Under the pieces are notes generated by a model. That model was given only the letters and a program-made list of their open reading frames with translations, had not been told where the DNA came from and made no database searches. This document shows, one piece after another, positions 8,723 through 17,828 of a DNA stretch of 64,000 bases. The stretch comes from Bacillota bacterium (GTDB lineage: Bacteria; Bacillota; Clostridia; Christensenellales; CAG-138). The translations under genes and the position numbers were made by a program. The DNA is taken from positions 54,718-118,717 of the forward strand of contig JAEYSE010000030.1 of the NCBI GenBank assembly GCA_023435025.1. Direction: 5' to 3'. Every line of letters starts with the position of its first letter. Positions within the stretch are counted from its first letter, which is position 1.

Positions 8723-9568
8723 TTAGCTAAACTCCTTTTCGAGCGCCGCATACATCACATCTGTGGGCGCGTCCTCTCCCGTCCAGAGCTTGAAGCCTAT
8801 GGCGCCCTGCTCTACCAGCATGGAAAGGCCGTCGTATACTTTTGCGCCACGCGCTTTCGCTTTTTGCAAAAAGGGCGTATTTGCGGGGTTGGGTATGATA
8901 TCCTGCACGACCATATCCGGCGTGATATCCTCATAGCGGATATCCGGGGCGGATGGGTCGGGATACAGCCCAATCGATGTGGCATTGATCAGAATATCGC
9001 ATTGGGGGATGCGGAGCCCCGGTTCCCACAGGAAGGCTTCCGCTTTGCAGGCGGTGTTTTGGTTGACGACAGCCGCAATTTCCTCGGCCTTTTTCAGCGT
9101 ACGGTTGAACAGCAGGATTCGGGCGCAACCTGCCAGCGCGCATTCCACGCAGATCGCTCGGGAAGCGCCGCCCGCCCCCAGCACAACCGCTGTCTTTCCA
9201 ATTAAAGTTATCCCGTTCTTCCGCATGCCCTCCACAAAACCCGCGCCGTCCGTATTGTCTCCGTAGAGCACGCCGTTTCGGTTGACGACGGTATTGATAG
9301 CGCCGATGAGCTTCGCTTTATCGCTCAATTCATCCACATACTTCATGGCCTCCACCTTATGCGGCACCGTCAGGTTGATACCGCCAAAGTGCATCGCACG
9401 CATGCCTTCAAATGCGGTATGAAGCGCGGCGGGCTCCACCAGCAGGATCAGATACCGCCAGTTCAGGTTCTTTGCCTGAAACGCCGCCTCCTGCATTATG
9501 GCGGTTGGGTTTTCGTCCACCGGGCAGCCGAATACGCCGGTCAGCTCCGCGCGATAGTTTTTCTCCAT
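8723..9568 (-). CDS. Shikimate dehydrogenase-like protein, atypical AroE family
   Basis: 281 residues, with GGAGGG upstream of the ATG. The AroE fold is clear: substrate-side INLTVPHK with catalytic-type K71, N92 in GAINTV, D107 in GDNTDGAGF, and the Rossmann loop GAGGASRA. However, the N-terminal motif that binds the shikimate carboxylate with two serines (SxS) is replaced by CPVDENPT at residues 15-22. Standard AroE (NADPH-dependent reduction of 3-dehydroshikimate) is therefore doubtful, and a related polyol or quinate-like substrate is possible. No other aromatic pathway gene is nearby. The gene stands alone between a terminator and the ferritin-like gene. Confidence 0.8.
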   Translation of the reverse strand: MEKNYRAELTGVFGCPVDENPTAIMQEAAFQAKNLNWRYLILLVEPAALHTAFEGMRAMHFGGINLTVPHKVEAMKYVDELSDKAKLIGAINTVVNRNGVLYGDNTDGAGFVEGMRKNGITLIGKTAVVLGAGGASRAICVECALAGCARILLFNRTLKKAEEIAAVVNQNTACKAEAFLWEPGLRIPQCDILINATSIGLYPDPSAPDIRYEDITPDMVVQDIIPNPANTPFLQKAKARGAKVYDGLSMLVEQGAIGFKLWTGEDAPTDVMYAALEKEFS

Positions 9569-9803
9569 GTATCTTCCCTCCTAGCCCTTCTGATGCGCCA
9601 CGGCGCATGTTGTTTCCCCCATTGTACCATCGGACCATTACGCTTTCAACGCGCCTTAAACATACTTGAAGCGAGCGGCAATACCGCCCGCTTCAGCTTG
9701 TCTAAAATGTACGCGGTTGCATTGGGGGCTCCATCCAACCCTAGGACTTAGAACCGATTTACCGGATCGGTTTCCCCGCCCTGCCCTACGCCGTTTCTTC
9801 AGT

Positions 9804-11052
9804 CTATCCGTTCTGTGTGCGCGCGATCTCGGTGTTGTCCTTTGTCCGGTCGGTGAGCGCCTGGACGGGATTGTGGCCAACCTCCGCGCGGTAATCGATA
9901 TTAAATGTCTGCTGGTGCTGGTAGATGACCTTGTGGCTCGCCACCGCATGGACATCGTGATTCATCCGGTTCTGGAAAGCAAAGAACTCATGGGAGGGCG
10001 GAATTTTATTTACATCCGCGTAATCCTCCCGGTTGGCGGTGAGGAGTATCTGGCTGCCTAGAATGTTGCGTACATAATCCCGCGTATCATGGAACTGCAA
10101 GAGCTTCGGAAACTCCCCGCCGGGAATGACGGACTGCCACTCCTTGTTCTCGTATTTTTGCAGAAGCTCCGCCGCCTTATGAAGCTGCGCGACTTCCTGG
10201 GTAAAATGCATTTCCCATATGGATTTCACGTTCGGGTCAAGCTCATCCTGATAGAACGAATAGTAGAGGTAGCACTCCATATACTCGTGCATCAGCATGC
10301 TTTCGAGCCATGTCGCGTTGGGGTCGAGCAAGGAACCGTAATGAGTCACATGCTGCTCCTCGATCTGAGCGATTTCAAGGTAAAGCTTCCGGCCAAGATC
10401 GTTCTGATACGTGTTGCCAAGGTTCATATAAAAGTTCATCGTCTGCTGCTCGCCCGCGGTGATAATGAGCGTATTGAGCTTTGTCCTGATATCCGCCGTC
10501 TTGCAGTCGATGTGCATTTTCACGGAATCATACGGATGCCTGTGCTCCGCAATCGTCGGCCTGCCCGGCGTAATTTCCACATAGCTTTTCACCAGCCCCT
10601 CTGCCGGGATGTTTGCGTCAAGATCGAGAAGGTTTGCGTACCGGTACAGATGATCAAAGTCCTCCAGCAGCGCAAAATCCAGCGCCTGCTTCACATACGC
10701 GTCGGGCTCGTTCTCTGCAAGCCAGGCAGTCAGATCCACTGCGACATGCTCGTAGCCGATTGTGGTTTCAAGCGTCGTTTCGTCGATTGGCTTGAGCCAG
10801 TTGACGTGCTTTTGCTGCAGCTGTTCCACCCGTCGGGAAAGCGCCACCTCGCGCCGTACGTCGTTGTCCGTGCAGTGGCGGTGAAGCTGATGCTTGAACA
10901 TGGTGCTTTCCACCTCGATGCCGTTCATTAATATGGATGCGGACCTTGGTGTACGGGTCAACCGTGCGCTTATCGTATGGTTTTGGGTAGACGGTGGACC
11001 AATCCATGATCCCCTCGAACACCGATCCGGGCTTTTCCAGAAACGGATTCAT
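9804..11052 (-). pseudogene. Ferritin-like diiron protein with a one-base frameshift
   Basis: The N-terminus (MNPFLEKPGSVFEGIMDWS, from 11052) is in one frame. The remaining 376 or so residues (from about MNGIEVESTMFKHQ) are in another, running to the stop at 9804. Removing one base of the GG at 10935-10936 joins them into a smooth 415-residue protein reading TKVRIILMNGIEVE. The long frame has ferritin-like diiron ligands: EEQHVTHY, then EVAQLHKAAELL, with HEYMECYLYY between. Function is unknown; a redox or metal-handling role is inferred. The cause could be a recent mutation or a sequencing error. It is divergent from the molybdenum hydroxylase genes, with 96 bp between them. Confidence 0.75.
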
Positions 11053-11148
11053 AAAGAACGCTCCTTTGCCTTTTTGTCTTGGTTAATCTGTCCAAAACTG
11101 CGCAAACTATGTAAAAACCACGCATTTAGTCATGAAAGGAACATTCTT

Positions 11149-13476
11149 TTGAGCATAGCTATCGGAACGCATGTAACCAGATTGGACGCCTGGGACAAGG
11201 TTACGGGCCGCGCTGTTTACACTGACGATCTGCCGGGAAATGGCGCGGCGTTTGCTCGGTTGCTCACAAGCCCGCATGCCCACGCGAAAATCGAGCGCAT
11301 CGACGTATCAAAAGCAGAGGCGCAGCCCGGCGTACTTTGCGTGCTGACCGGAGCTGAATGTCCCCGCACGGTAGGCCCCCTGTTGCAGGACCGGCCCATA
11401 CTTGCGCGGGAAAAAGTCCGCTACGCAGGGGAGCCTGTGGCGCTTGTCGTCGCGCGGGAAGAAGCCGTAGCTGCCCGGGCACTCGCGTTGATTGATGTTA
11501 CCTATACGCCTCTTATGCCAGTGTTGACCCCTTCCCATGCATTGAAAGCGAACGCACCGCGAATTCATGAAAATCCAAAGGCTTACCGGCGCGTAAAAAC
11601 GGATATTTATCCCGTTGAGAACAGCAATATCGCAAGCGAATGCCAGATCAGAAAGGGGGATGTGAAAAACGCGCTGGCGGCGAGCGACGTTGTCATCACT
11701 AAGCGTTTTTTCCTCCCCCCTTCCGCGCACGCAGCCATGGAAACGCATTGCGCCGAAGTGGAGATCAAGGCGGACGGCACAGTGGTGATATCCGCCTCTT
11801 CTCAGGCACCCTACGCGGTGCGCACGCAGCTCGCGGAAGCGTTCGCGCTCGAGAGCGGAAAAATAGAAGTCCGGACGTCGTTTGTGGGCGGCGGCTTTGG
11901 CGGTAAAGCGCCTGTCGTGCTGGAATTCCTGGCGTACCTTGCGTCAAAAAAGCTTGGCGGCCAAAAGGTGCGCGTCACCCTCCCGCGCGAGGAAGAATTC
12001 CATACCGCCCCCTGCCGCATAGGCCTGGAAGCAGAACTCACATTGGGCGCAAACCGGGAAGGCATATTGCAGGGCGCGCGCCTTCTTTATTGGGTGGATT
12101 GCGGCGCGTACAGCGACAGCGCACCCTATATGACAAAGGCCATTGCCGTGGACTGCACGGGGCCGTACGATATCCCGCACTTGTCCTGCAACGCGTATTG
12201 CGTATACACCAACCATACGTTCACCACCTCGTACCGCGGGTTCGGGCACGATTCGTTCACGTTCTGCATTGAGCGCACAATGGACATGCTTGCAGGCAAG
12301 CTCAAAATGGACCCACTTGTGCTTCGGCAGAGGAACGCCATCCGTTCCGGCGGGGAAACGCCTACGCAGGTCATCGCCACCAGCGGCAATATGGGAGACC
12401 TTACAGCCTGCCTTCAATCACTCAAGACACTCGCGAAATGGGAAAGCGGAAGGGTAATCCCGGTAAAAGAAAACACGGTACGCGCACAGGGAATGGCCTG
12501 CTTGTGGAAGTGCGAGGTTCCGCCGACCAATGCCATTTCCGGCGCACTCGTCACCCCCAACCCGGACGGAAGCTTCAACATGAACACCGGGGTGGTGGAA
12601 ATAGGTTCCGGCGGACAGACGCTGCTTGCGCAGCTGTTTGCGGAAAAGCTGCAGATAGAGCCCAGCATGGTGCACGTTTCCTTCCCGGTGGATACGCGCC
12701 TAAACCCAGAGCACTGGAAGACGGTAGCGAGCATGACTGCGCACATGGCAGGAACCGCCGTATGCGCGGCGGCGGACGATATCATCGCCCAATTGAAGCG
12801 CAACGGCGCTCTTGCCCTTGGCTGCAGGGAAGAAGAAATCGAGGTGGCGCACGCACGCGTGTATCAAAAAAGTGCGCCGGAAGCGTTTATCCCATTCAAG
12901 GACATCGTGAACGGCTACCAGGCGAAGGATGGTTCCTGCATGGGAGAGCCGGCGCTCGGGCGCGGGAGCTTCCTATTCAAGGATCTGACATTGTTGGACG
13001 AGGTTTCGGGCAAGGGGAAGCCGGGGCCTTCCTGGTCGGTCGGCGCTCAGGCCGTGGAGGTGGAGGTGGACACAAAGGAATATACCTACCGTATACTCTC
13101 CGCGACGACCGTGATGGACATTGGCCGTGCGATTAATCCCGAGGCCATGCGGGGCGTGATTGCGGGCGGTATGGCGATGGGTGTTTCCATGGCCACGCGC
13201 GAAGCCTACCAGTACGATGAAGGAGGCATTCTGACCACCCCAAACTTACGCACTTACAAGCTGTTGCACATCGGGCAGGAACCGGAATATCGCGTGGGCT
13301 TTGTAGAAACGCCGGAAGAAAATTCTCCTTACGGCGTGCGGAAGTTCTCGGAGCACGGTATTATCGGCATGTCCGCGGCACTTGCAAACGCGCTGACAGC
13401 CGCCCTAGGCAAGCCCATCGATACGCTGCCGCTCACGCCTGAACGGCTCTGGCGTATAGCGGAAGGAGGGAAGTAA
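11149..13476 (+). CDS. Xanthine dehydrogenase-type hydroxylase, molybdopterin subunit
   Basis: 775 residues from a TTG at 11149 with AAAGGA eight bases upstream. The longer open frame extending back to 10894 overlaps the divergent gene and has no family similarity. Motifs of the xanthine dehydrogenase/aldehyde oxidase large subunit are present: GRAVYTDD, SFVGGGFGGK, TSYRGFGHDS, and a C-terminal GVRKFSEHG whose Glu occupies the catalytic-base position. It hydroxylates a purine or other N-heterocycle or aldehyde at a Mo-pterin centre. The substrate cannot be read from the sequence. The next two genes supply the FAD and iron-sulfur subunits. Confidence 0.88.
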   Translation: MSIAIGTHVTRLDAWDKVTGRAVYTDDLPGNGAAFARLLTSPHAHAKIERIDVSKAEAQPGVLCVLTGAECPRTVGPLLQDRPILAREKVRYAGEPVALVVAREEAVAARALALIDVTYTPLMPVLTPSHALKANAPRIHENPKAYRRVKTDIYPVENSNIASECQIRKGDVKNALAASDVVITKRFFLPPSAHAAMETHCAEVEIKADGTVVISASSQAPYAVRTQLAEAFALESGKIEVRTSFVGGGFGGKAPVVLEFLAYLASKKLGGQKVRVTLPREEEFHTAPCRIGLEAELTLGANREGILQGARLLYWVDCGAYSDSAPYMTKAIAVDCTGPYDIPHLSCNAYCVYTNHTFTTSYRGFGHDSFTFCIERTMDMLAGKLKMDPLVLRQRNAIRSGGETPTQVIATSGNMGDLTACLQSLKTLAKWESGRVIPVKENTVRAQGMACLWKCEVPPTNAISGALVTPNPDGSFNMNTGVVEIGSGGQTLLAQLFAEKLQIEPSMVHVSFPVDTRLNPEHWKTVASMTAHMAGTAVCAAADDIIAQLKRNGALALGCREEEIEVAHARVYQKSAPEAFIPFKDIVNGYQAKDGSCMGEPALGRGSFLFKDLTLLDEVSGKGKPGPSWSVGAQAVEVEVDTKEYTYRILSATTVMDIGRAINPEAMRGVIAGGMAMGVSMATREAYQYDEGGILTTPNLRTYKLLHIGQEPEYRVGFVETPEENSPYGVRKFSEHGIIGMSAALANALTAALGKPIDTLPLTPERLWRIAEGGK

Positions 13477-14330
13477 TGATCCCGCACGATTTTATTTACT
13501 GCAAACCAAATACCCTAAAAGAGGCCGCCGAAGCGTACAAAGCATATACGAAAGATGGCAAGCGGGTCTATTACTACGGCGGCGGCAGCGAGATCATCAC
13601 CATGAGCCGCGCGGGCAGCATATGCCCCGACGTCGTGATCGACTATAAAGATATTCCCGAATGCAGGATGTTGGAATCCGACCGAAAGCATCTGATCATC
13701 GGCGCGGCACTTTCGCTCACTGCCATCAAGGATTCAAAACGCTTTCATATGCTGGGCAACGCCTGCGGGCGTGTGGCGGACCATACCAACCAGTGCCGCA
13801 TCACGTTGGGCGGCAACCTATGCGGGTCCATCCGTTACCGCGAAACCAGCCTGCCGCTATTGGTTTCTGACGCGAAGCTGCTGCTCTCCTCCGGCAATAG
13901 AACGCGTACCGTACCGTTTGGCGACGTATTTCAGGATCGCTTGCAATTGAAGCCGGGCGAACTGGTCGTGCAGGCGATTGTTCCCGTAAGCGCGCTTAGT
14001 GCGCCTTTTGCGCATATCAAGAAAGCGCCCAGCGAAAAGATCGATTACCCGCTTGTGAACGTGACGGCGATGGTCTTTCGCAAGAAGCTGCGTATTGCGT
14101 TCTCCGGCGTATGCGAATTTCCATTCCGGAGCGCTAAAATGGAAGCAGCGCTCAACAACAGAAGAAAACCCATACCGGAACGCGTACAGGCAGCAGTAAA
14201 GCATTTGCCCGCAAAACCCGTGACGGATGCCGAAGCCAGCGGTGCATACCGCCTTTTTATTCTGCAACAGACTTTAGAGAACGTGCTCTTGGCATGGGAG
14301 AACAACAGCCTGGAAGGAAAAGGCGCATGA
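13476..14330 (+). CDS. Xanthine dehydrogenase-type hydroxylase, FAD-binding subunit
   Basis: 284 residues of the CoxM/XdhB family. The ATG shares a base with the preceding stop (TAATG). The FAD pyrophosphate-binding region is YYYGGGSEIITMSRAG near residue 30, and a second family motif is CRITLGGNLCGSIRYRE near residue 110. It passes electrons from the iron-sulfur subunit to the final acceptor. Its own stop overlaps the next start (ATGA), so the three subunits are coupled. Confidence 0.9.
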   Translation: MIPHDFIYCKPNTLKEAAEAYKAYTKDGKRVYYYGGGSEIITMSRAGSICPDVVIDYKDIPECRMLESDRKHLIIGAALSLTAIKDSKRFHMLGNACGRVADHTNQCRITLGGNLCGSIRYRETSLPLLVSDAKLLLSSGNRTRTVPFGDVFQDRLQLKPGELVVQAIVPVSALSAPFAHIKKAPSEKIDYPLVNVTAMVFRKKLRIAFSGVCEFPFRSAKMEAALNNRRKPIPERVQAAVKHLPAKPVTDAEASGAYRLFILQQTLENVLLAWENNSLEGKGA

Positions 14331-14800
14331 AAGTATACGAAGGTAAGACCGTCATTACACTCACCGTCAACGGTGAACCGCGTACCGTTATGGCGCGGCC
14401 TTCCGACGTGCTGCTGGACGTGCTGCGCAAAGAGCTGGGCTTAACAGGCGCGAAGCCCGGCTGCAAAAACGGAGACTGCGGCGCGTGTACGGTTTTGATT
14501 GACAACTGGCCCGCAAAATCCTGTCTGGTGCTGGCGGTGGAATGCGTGGGGCATAATATCCTCACCGTAGAGGGGCTCCATGGAACCGCGCCCGTGCAAC
14601 AGGCGTTTGTTTCACACAACGCGTTCCAATGCGGTTACTGCACCCCCGGATTTTTGATGGTGGCCCATGGGCTGCTTGCTCACCACCCGCAGCCGGAGGA
14701 ACATCAACTGGAGGAATGGCTGCAAAGCAACATCTGCCGCTGTACCAGCTACAATGAGATCCGCGCGGCGCTCAATTCGCTGATCGATACGCAGGCATAA
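14327..14800 (+). CDS. Xanthine dehydrogenase-type hydroxylase, 2Fe-2S subunit
   Basis: 157 residues from the ATG at 14327. The plant-type 2Fe-2S cluster is bound by C46, C51, C54 and C66 (GCKNGDCGACTV). The second cluster is bound by C102, C105, C137 and C139 (QCGYCTPGF and NICRCTSY). It carries electrons from the molybdenum centre to FAD. All eight cysteines are present, so the enzyme should be functional. It is the last gene of the three-gene operon, followed by a terminator. Confidence 0.95.
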   Translation: MKVYEGKTVITLTVNGEPRTVMARPSDVLLDVLRKELGLTGAKPGCKNGDCGACTVLIDNWPAKSCLVLAVECVGHNILTVEGLHGTAPVQQAFVSHNAFQCGYCTPGFLMVAHGLLAHHPQPEEHQLEEWLQSNICRCTSYNEIRAALNSLIDTQA

Positions 14801-14829
14801 GAAAGCCCGCCAAAACCAGGCGGGCTTTC
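14801..14829. terminator. Bidirectional terminator
   Basis: An 11-bp perfect stem (14801-14811 with 14819-14829) begins directly after the stop of the 2Fe-2S subunit. It lies between this gene and the convergent ROK regulator. Confidence 0.85.
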
Positions 14830-14853
14830 GGCTTTATAGTTGGTCTTTGGGCT

Positions 14854-16074
14854 TTACTCCTGCGGGTCGGCGCATAGCTTTTCCTCAAACGCTTCAAGCG
14901 CGAGTACGGCGGCGCCAATTGCGCACCCGAGCGTACCCAAAGACGAGGCTTCAATGAGCACATCTTTTGCGTGCTGCGGGTATTTTCGCCCACGCGTGTA
15001 GGTGCGGATGCGCTCTATGAACCGTTCGCTCAGGCCGGGAAGTGTCCCGCCCAACACAATGAGTTCGGGGCTAAATAGCGTCACGACATTGCCTAACGCT
15101 ATGGCAATTGTCCGTGCGGCTTTGTCAATGATATCCACAAACAGCGGGATGCCGAGATCGCTCAGGCGGAAGATATCCTCCAGGCGTAGCGCCTCCACAT
15201 CGCAGGGGACGGGAAGGTTGCAGTTGTCCATCAGCTTGATACGCGTACGTGCCTCATTGATAAGCGCTTCCCCTTTGACCATGGCTTCCAGGCATCCGTA
15301 CTGACCGCAGGTGCAGCGCGGGCCATTGGGCTCAATGAGCATATGGCCGATCTCCCCTGCGCCATCCTTAAACCCATGTATGACATTTGCGTTGGTCACA
15401 AGGCTGCCGCCAATTCCCTGCTTAAAGAGCGTCATATAAAACATTGTCTTATAGGAGGCCGCCATCCCGAAGCCCGCCTCCGCTAGCGCCGCAGCATTTG
15501 TTTCTCTGTCGCAGCAGCAGGGGATTTTGAGGCGCTCTTCCAGTATGGAGCAGATAGCCACATTTTTAAGATCCGGAAAATTGGGCGGGTTGATGAGTAT
15601 GCCGTTGCGCGAATCAAGCGGGCCGGGAGCCGCCACGCCAAGACCCAATACCCGCTCCTTTTCAATGTCGCCTTTTTTGAGCAGGTATTCGACGCCCTGC
15701 ACGATATTATCTAATATCGCTTCCTTGGGGGCATACCGATCCACTTCTATTTCATAATTCATGACGGGGCTCGCCTTGAAATCGCACAGCACAAAACTAA
15801 TGCCGTCCGTGGTGAGCACCGCCCCGGCAAGATAGTACGCCTCCGGGTTGATGTCCAGCATGATTGGCCGGCGACCCTTTAATGCGTTTGCGACGCCCGT
15901 TTCCACCAGGACATTGTTTTTGATAAGCGCCGCCACGATATTGGTAACGGCGGGCGACGTCAGCTCAATCTCCTTTGCAAGCTCCGCGCGCGAAATTGGC
16001 GCGCGTTTGCGCACCGCATCCAGCACAATGCGGGCATTGTTCATTTTCATGGTTTGACTGTTTATTTTTCCCAT
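14854..16074 (-). CDS. ROK-family transcriptional regulator
   Basis: 406 residues from the ATG at 16074, with GAGG eight bases upstream. The first 80 residues are a winged helix-turn-helix (RAPISRAELAKEIELTSPAVTNIVAALI). The rest is a ROK sugar-kinase-like domain with the zinc motif CTCGQYGCLE. ROK repressors of the NagC/XylR type sense a sugar or sugar phosphate. The gene is divergent from the sugar transport and catabolism operon at 16569-22127, so control of that operon is likely. No clear operator dyad could be fixed in the AT-rich gap. Confidence 0.88.
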   Translation of the reverse strand: MGKINSQTMKMNNARIVLDAVRKRAPISRAELAKEIELTSPAVTNIVAALIKNNVLVETGVANALKGRRPIMLDINPEAYYLAGAVLTTDGISFVLCDFKASPVMNYEIEVDRYAPKEAILDNIVQGVEYLLKKGDIEKERVLGLGVAAPGPLDSRNGILINPPNFPDLKNVAICSILEERLKIPCCCDRETNAAALAEAGFGMAASYKTMFYMTLFKQGIGGSLVTNANVIHGFKDGAGEIGHMLIEPNGPRCTCGQYGCLEAMVKGEALINEARTRIKLMDNCNLPVPCDVEALRLEDIFRLSDLGIPLFVDIIDKAARTIAIALGNVVTLFSPELIVLGGTLPGLSERFIERIRTYTRGRKYPQHAKDVLIEASSLGTLGCAIGAAVLALEAFEEKLCADPQE

Positions 16075-16568
16075 TCCATACGCCTCAGTTTTATTCCGGA
16101 CAAACCGATAATTATTCCGATTAATAAACAGTTCGTGAATCTTAAGTATAAGTAGCATACATTATTTTCTTTATAGCATAGTTCTTTCGAGATTACAAGA
16201 AAAATGGCGTCATATAAATACACATTATTCAAAATCGGTTCTGAAATCACGGGCTGATATAATAAGTTATATTAAATCAATTAAAAATATTATTGCAAAT
16301 ACACAAATAGCGTGATACGATATGCAAGCGGGAAACATCGTTGCGCCGCTATGTAGACGAGCAAAACAGCCCGTTTCGCTATAGATCGACACACCGCGTC
16401 GCGCGGCTGCCGCGCGAAAGACCGAACCCTTGCTTGCTTCAGGTATTCCTACTTATATTAATTAAAAAAAATAAATATCTGTCGCAACATCGGTTGCCCT
16501 GCTTTCTTTGCCCCGGATCATCAATTTCGCGCATAACGCGAATGAACAATAATCAGGAGGAAAATGAA
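16075..16568. promoter_or_regulatory. AT-rich divergent control region
   Basis: 494 bp without a credible gene. The stretch 16100-16345 is much richer in A and T than its neighbours and must hold the promoters of both the ROK gene and the sugar operon. The related AT-rich sequences around 16265-16300 and 16451-16478 are possible sites, but no consensus promoter or dyad was clear enough to place. Confidence 0.5.
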
Positions 16569-17636
16569 ATGAAGCACATCAAGCTGTCTATCGCATTGCT
16601 GTTGGTGCTGAGCATGTCCCTTGCCGCGTTCGGCTGCGCTGCGCCCGCTGCAGAAACCCCTGCGGCTCCCGAAGCCCCCGCGACCGAAGCTCCGGCCGCT
16701 CCCGCTCCGGAAGCCCCCGCCGAGCCCGCCGCAGAAGCCATCAAGGTCGCGGGCGTGGTGTTCCAGGATGACCAGTTCATGAACATGCTCACCAAGGGCT
16801 ATGTTGATGCCGCTGCGGCAGCAGGCGTAGAATGCCTCACCGCCAACACCAGCAACGATCAGGCCAAGGAAGTTGAACTTATCAACACCTATGTCGGCCA
16901 GGGCGTGAAAGGCATCGCAATCGCTCCCTTGAGCTCCGACGCTTCCATCGCAGCACTGCGTGACGCCAATGCCCAGGGCGTGCAGATCGCCATCACCAAC
17001 CTCAACCTCGAAGGTGCGGACTTCATCGCCGGCGGCTATTGCTCCGATGACTTCACCAACTGCAAGCTCGTAGGCGCCGAAGCCGCGAAAGCCATCAAGG
17101 CAAAGTTCGGCGACGCCACCATCAAGCTCGCCATCGTACAGTTCAAGTCCCTGTTGGTTGACCAGTCCACCGCACGCGTCAACGGTTACCTCGCGGGCCT
17201 CGAAGAGGGCGGCGTGAAGTATGAAATCGTTGCCGATCAGGACGCCTGGATGCAGGACACCGCCCTTGAAACCGCGAGCGGCATCCTCACCGCCAATCAG
17301 GACCTCAACGTTATCATCACCGTGAACGACGGCGGCACCATCGGTTCCACCATGGCCGTTGTCAACGCAGGCCTCGCGGATAAGGTTCTGGTGTTCGGTC
17401 ATGACGGAAGCGACCAGATCTCCAGCATGATACTCGACGCCGCAAGCCCCTTGTACGCCGTTGTGACGCAGGATCCCTACGGCCAGGGCTTCAACGCGAT
17501 GACCGCACTTATCAAGGCCATCAAAGGCGAAGACATCTCCGACACCAAGGGCAAGGTACAGTTCGTACCCGGCACCGTTCTTTCTAAGGGCGACCTCGAT
17601 GGCGTCAACAAATGGCGCTCCGACAACGGCCTGTAA
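16569..17636 (+). CDS. Ribose/galactose-type sugar-binding lipoprotein
   Basis: 355 residues from the ATG at 16569, eight bases after AGGAGG. A nearer ATG at 16564 is out of frame. A lipoprotein signal ends in AAFGC with lipid-anchored C23. An Ala/Pro/Glu-rich spacer follows to about residue 56, then an RbsB-like periplasmic-binding domain starting IKVAGVVFQDDQFMNML. It captures a monosaccharide for the RbsA/RbsC-like system downstream. The isomerase and kinase in the operon point to a pentose or related ketose, not specifically ribose. Confidence 0.92.
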   Translation: MKHIKLSIALLLVLSMSLAAFGCAAPAAETPAAPEAPATEAPAAPAPEAPAEPAAEAIKVAGVVFQDDQFMNMLTKGYVDAAAAAGVECLTANTSNDQAKEVELINTYVGQGVKGIAIAPLSSDASIAALRDANAQGVQIAITNLNLEGADFIAGGYCSDDFTNCKLVGAEAAKAIKAKFGDATIKLAIVQFKSLLVDQSTARVNGYLAGLEEGGVKYEIVADQDAWMQDTALETASGILTANQDLNVIITVNDGGTIGSTMAVVNAGLADKVLVFGHDGSDQISSMILDAASPLYAVVTQDPYGQGFNAMTALIKAIKGEDISDTKGKVQFVPGTVLSKGDLDGVNKWRSDNGL

Positions 17637-17655
17637 GTCTTTCTCAATTAAATCT

Positions 17656-17688
17656 GGCCGGTATGATTGTCATACCGGCCGGATTTTT
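17656..17688 (+). terminator. Hairpin with TTTTT after the binding-protein gene
   Basis: A 10-bp perfect stem (17656-17665 with 17671-17680) is followed by GGATTTTT. It separates the binding-protein gene from the ATPase gene 190 bp downstream and probably limits read-through. Confidence 0.8.
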
Positions 17689-17828
17689 GTGGGAGGCAAA
17701 ATAGCGCCATATTCCATGCCAGGAAAAATTGGCCAACGCCGGGCAGGAAAACAGTGTGTAAATGGAGAATTATCTAACAGTTTTACCGTAATGCTCGTGT
17801 TATTTATCTTTTGGAAGGCGGATCAAAC

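Noticed and set aside
10089..10931. 280-codon plus-strand frame opposite the ferritin-like gene
   Set aside because: The minus-strand frame has clear family motifs. The plus frame is its low-complexity shadow, rich in Leu, Val, Arg and His.
16322..16338. Possible catabolite-repression (cre) site TGCAAGCGGGAAACA
   Set aside because: The terminal CA is one base out of register with the cre consensus, so the match is not acceptable.
16521..17402. 293-codon minus-strand frame opposite the sugar-binding lipoprotein
   Set aside because: The product is a Gly/Ala/Val-rich shadow of a clear lipoprotein gene with a strong start site.
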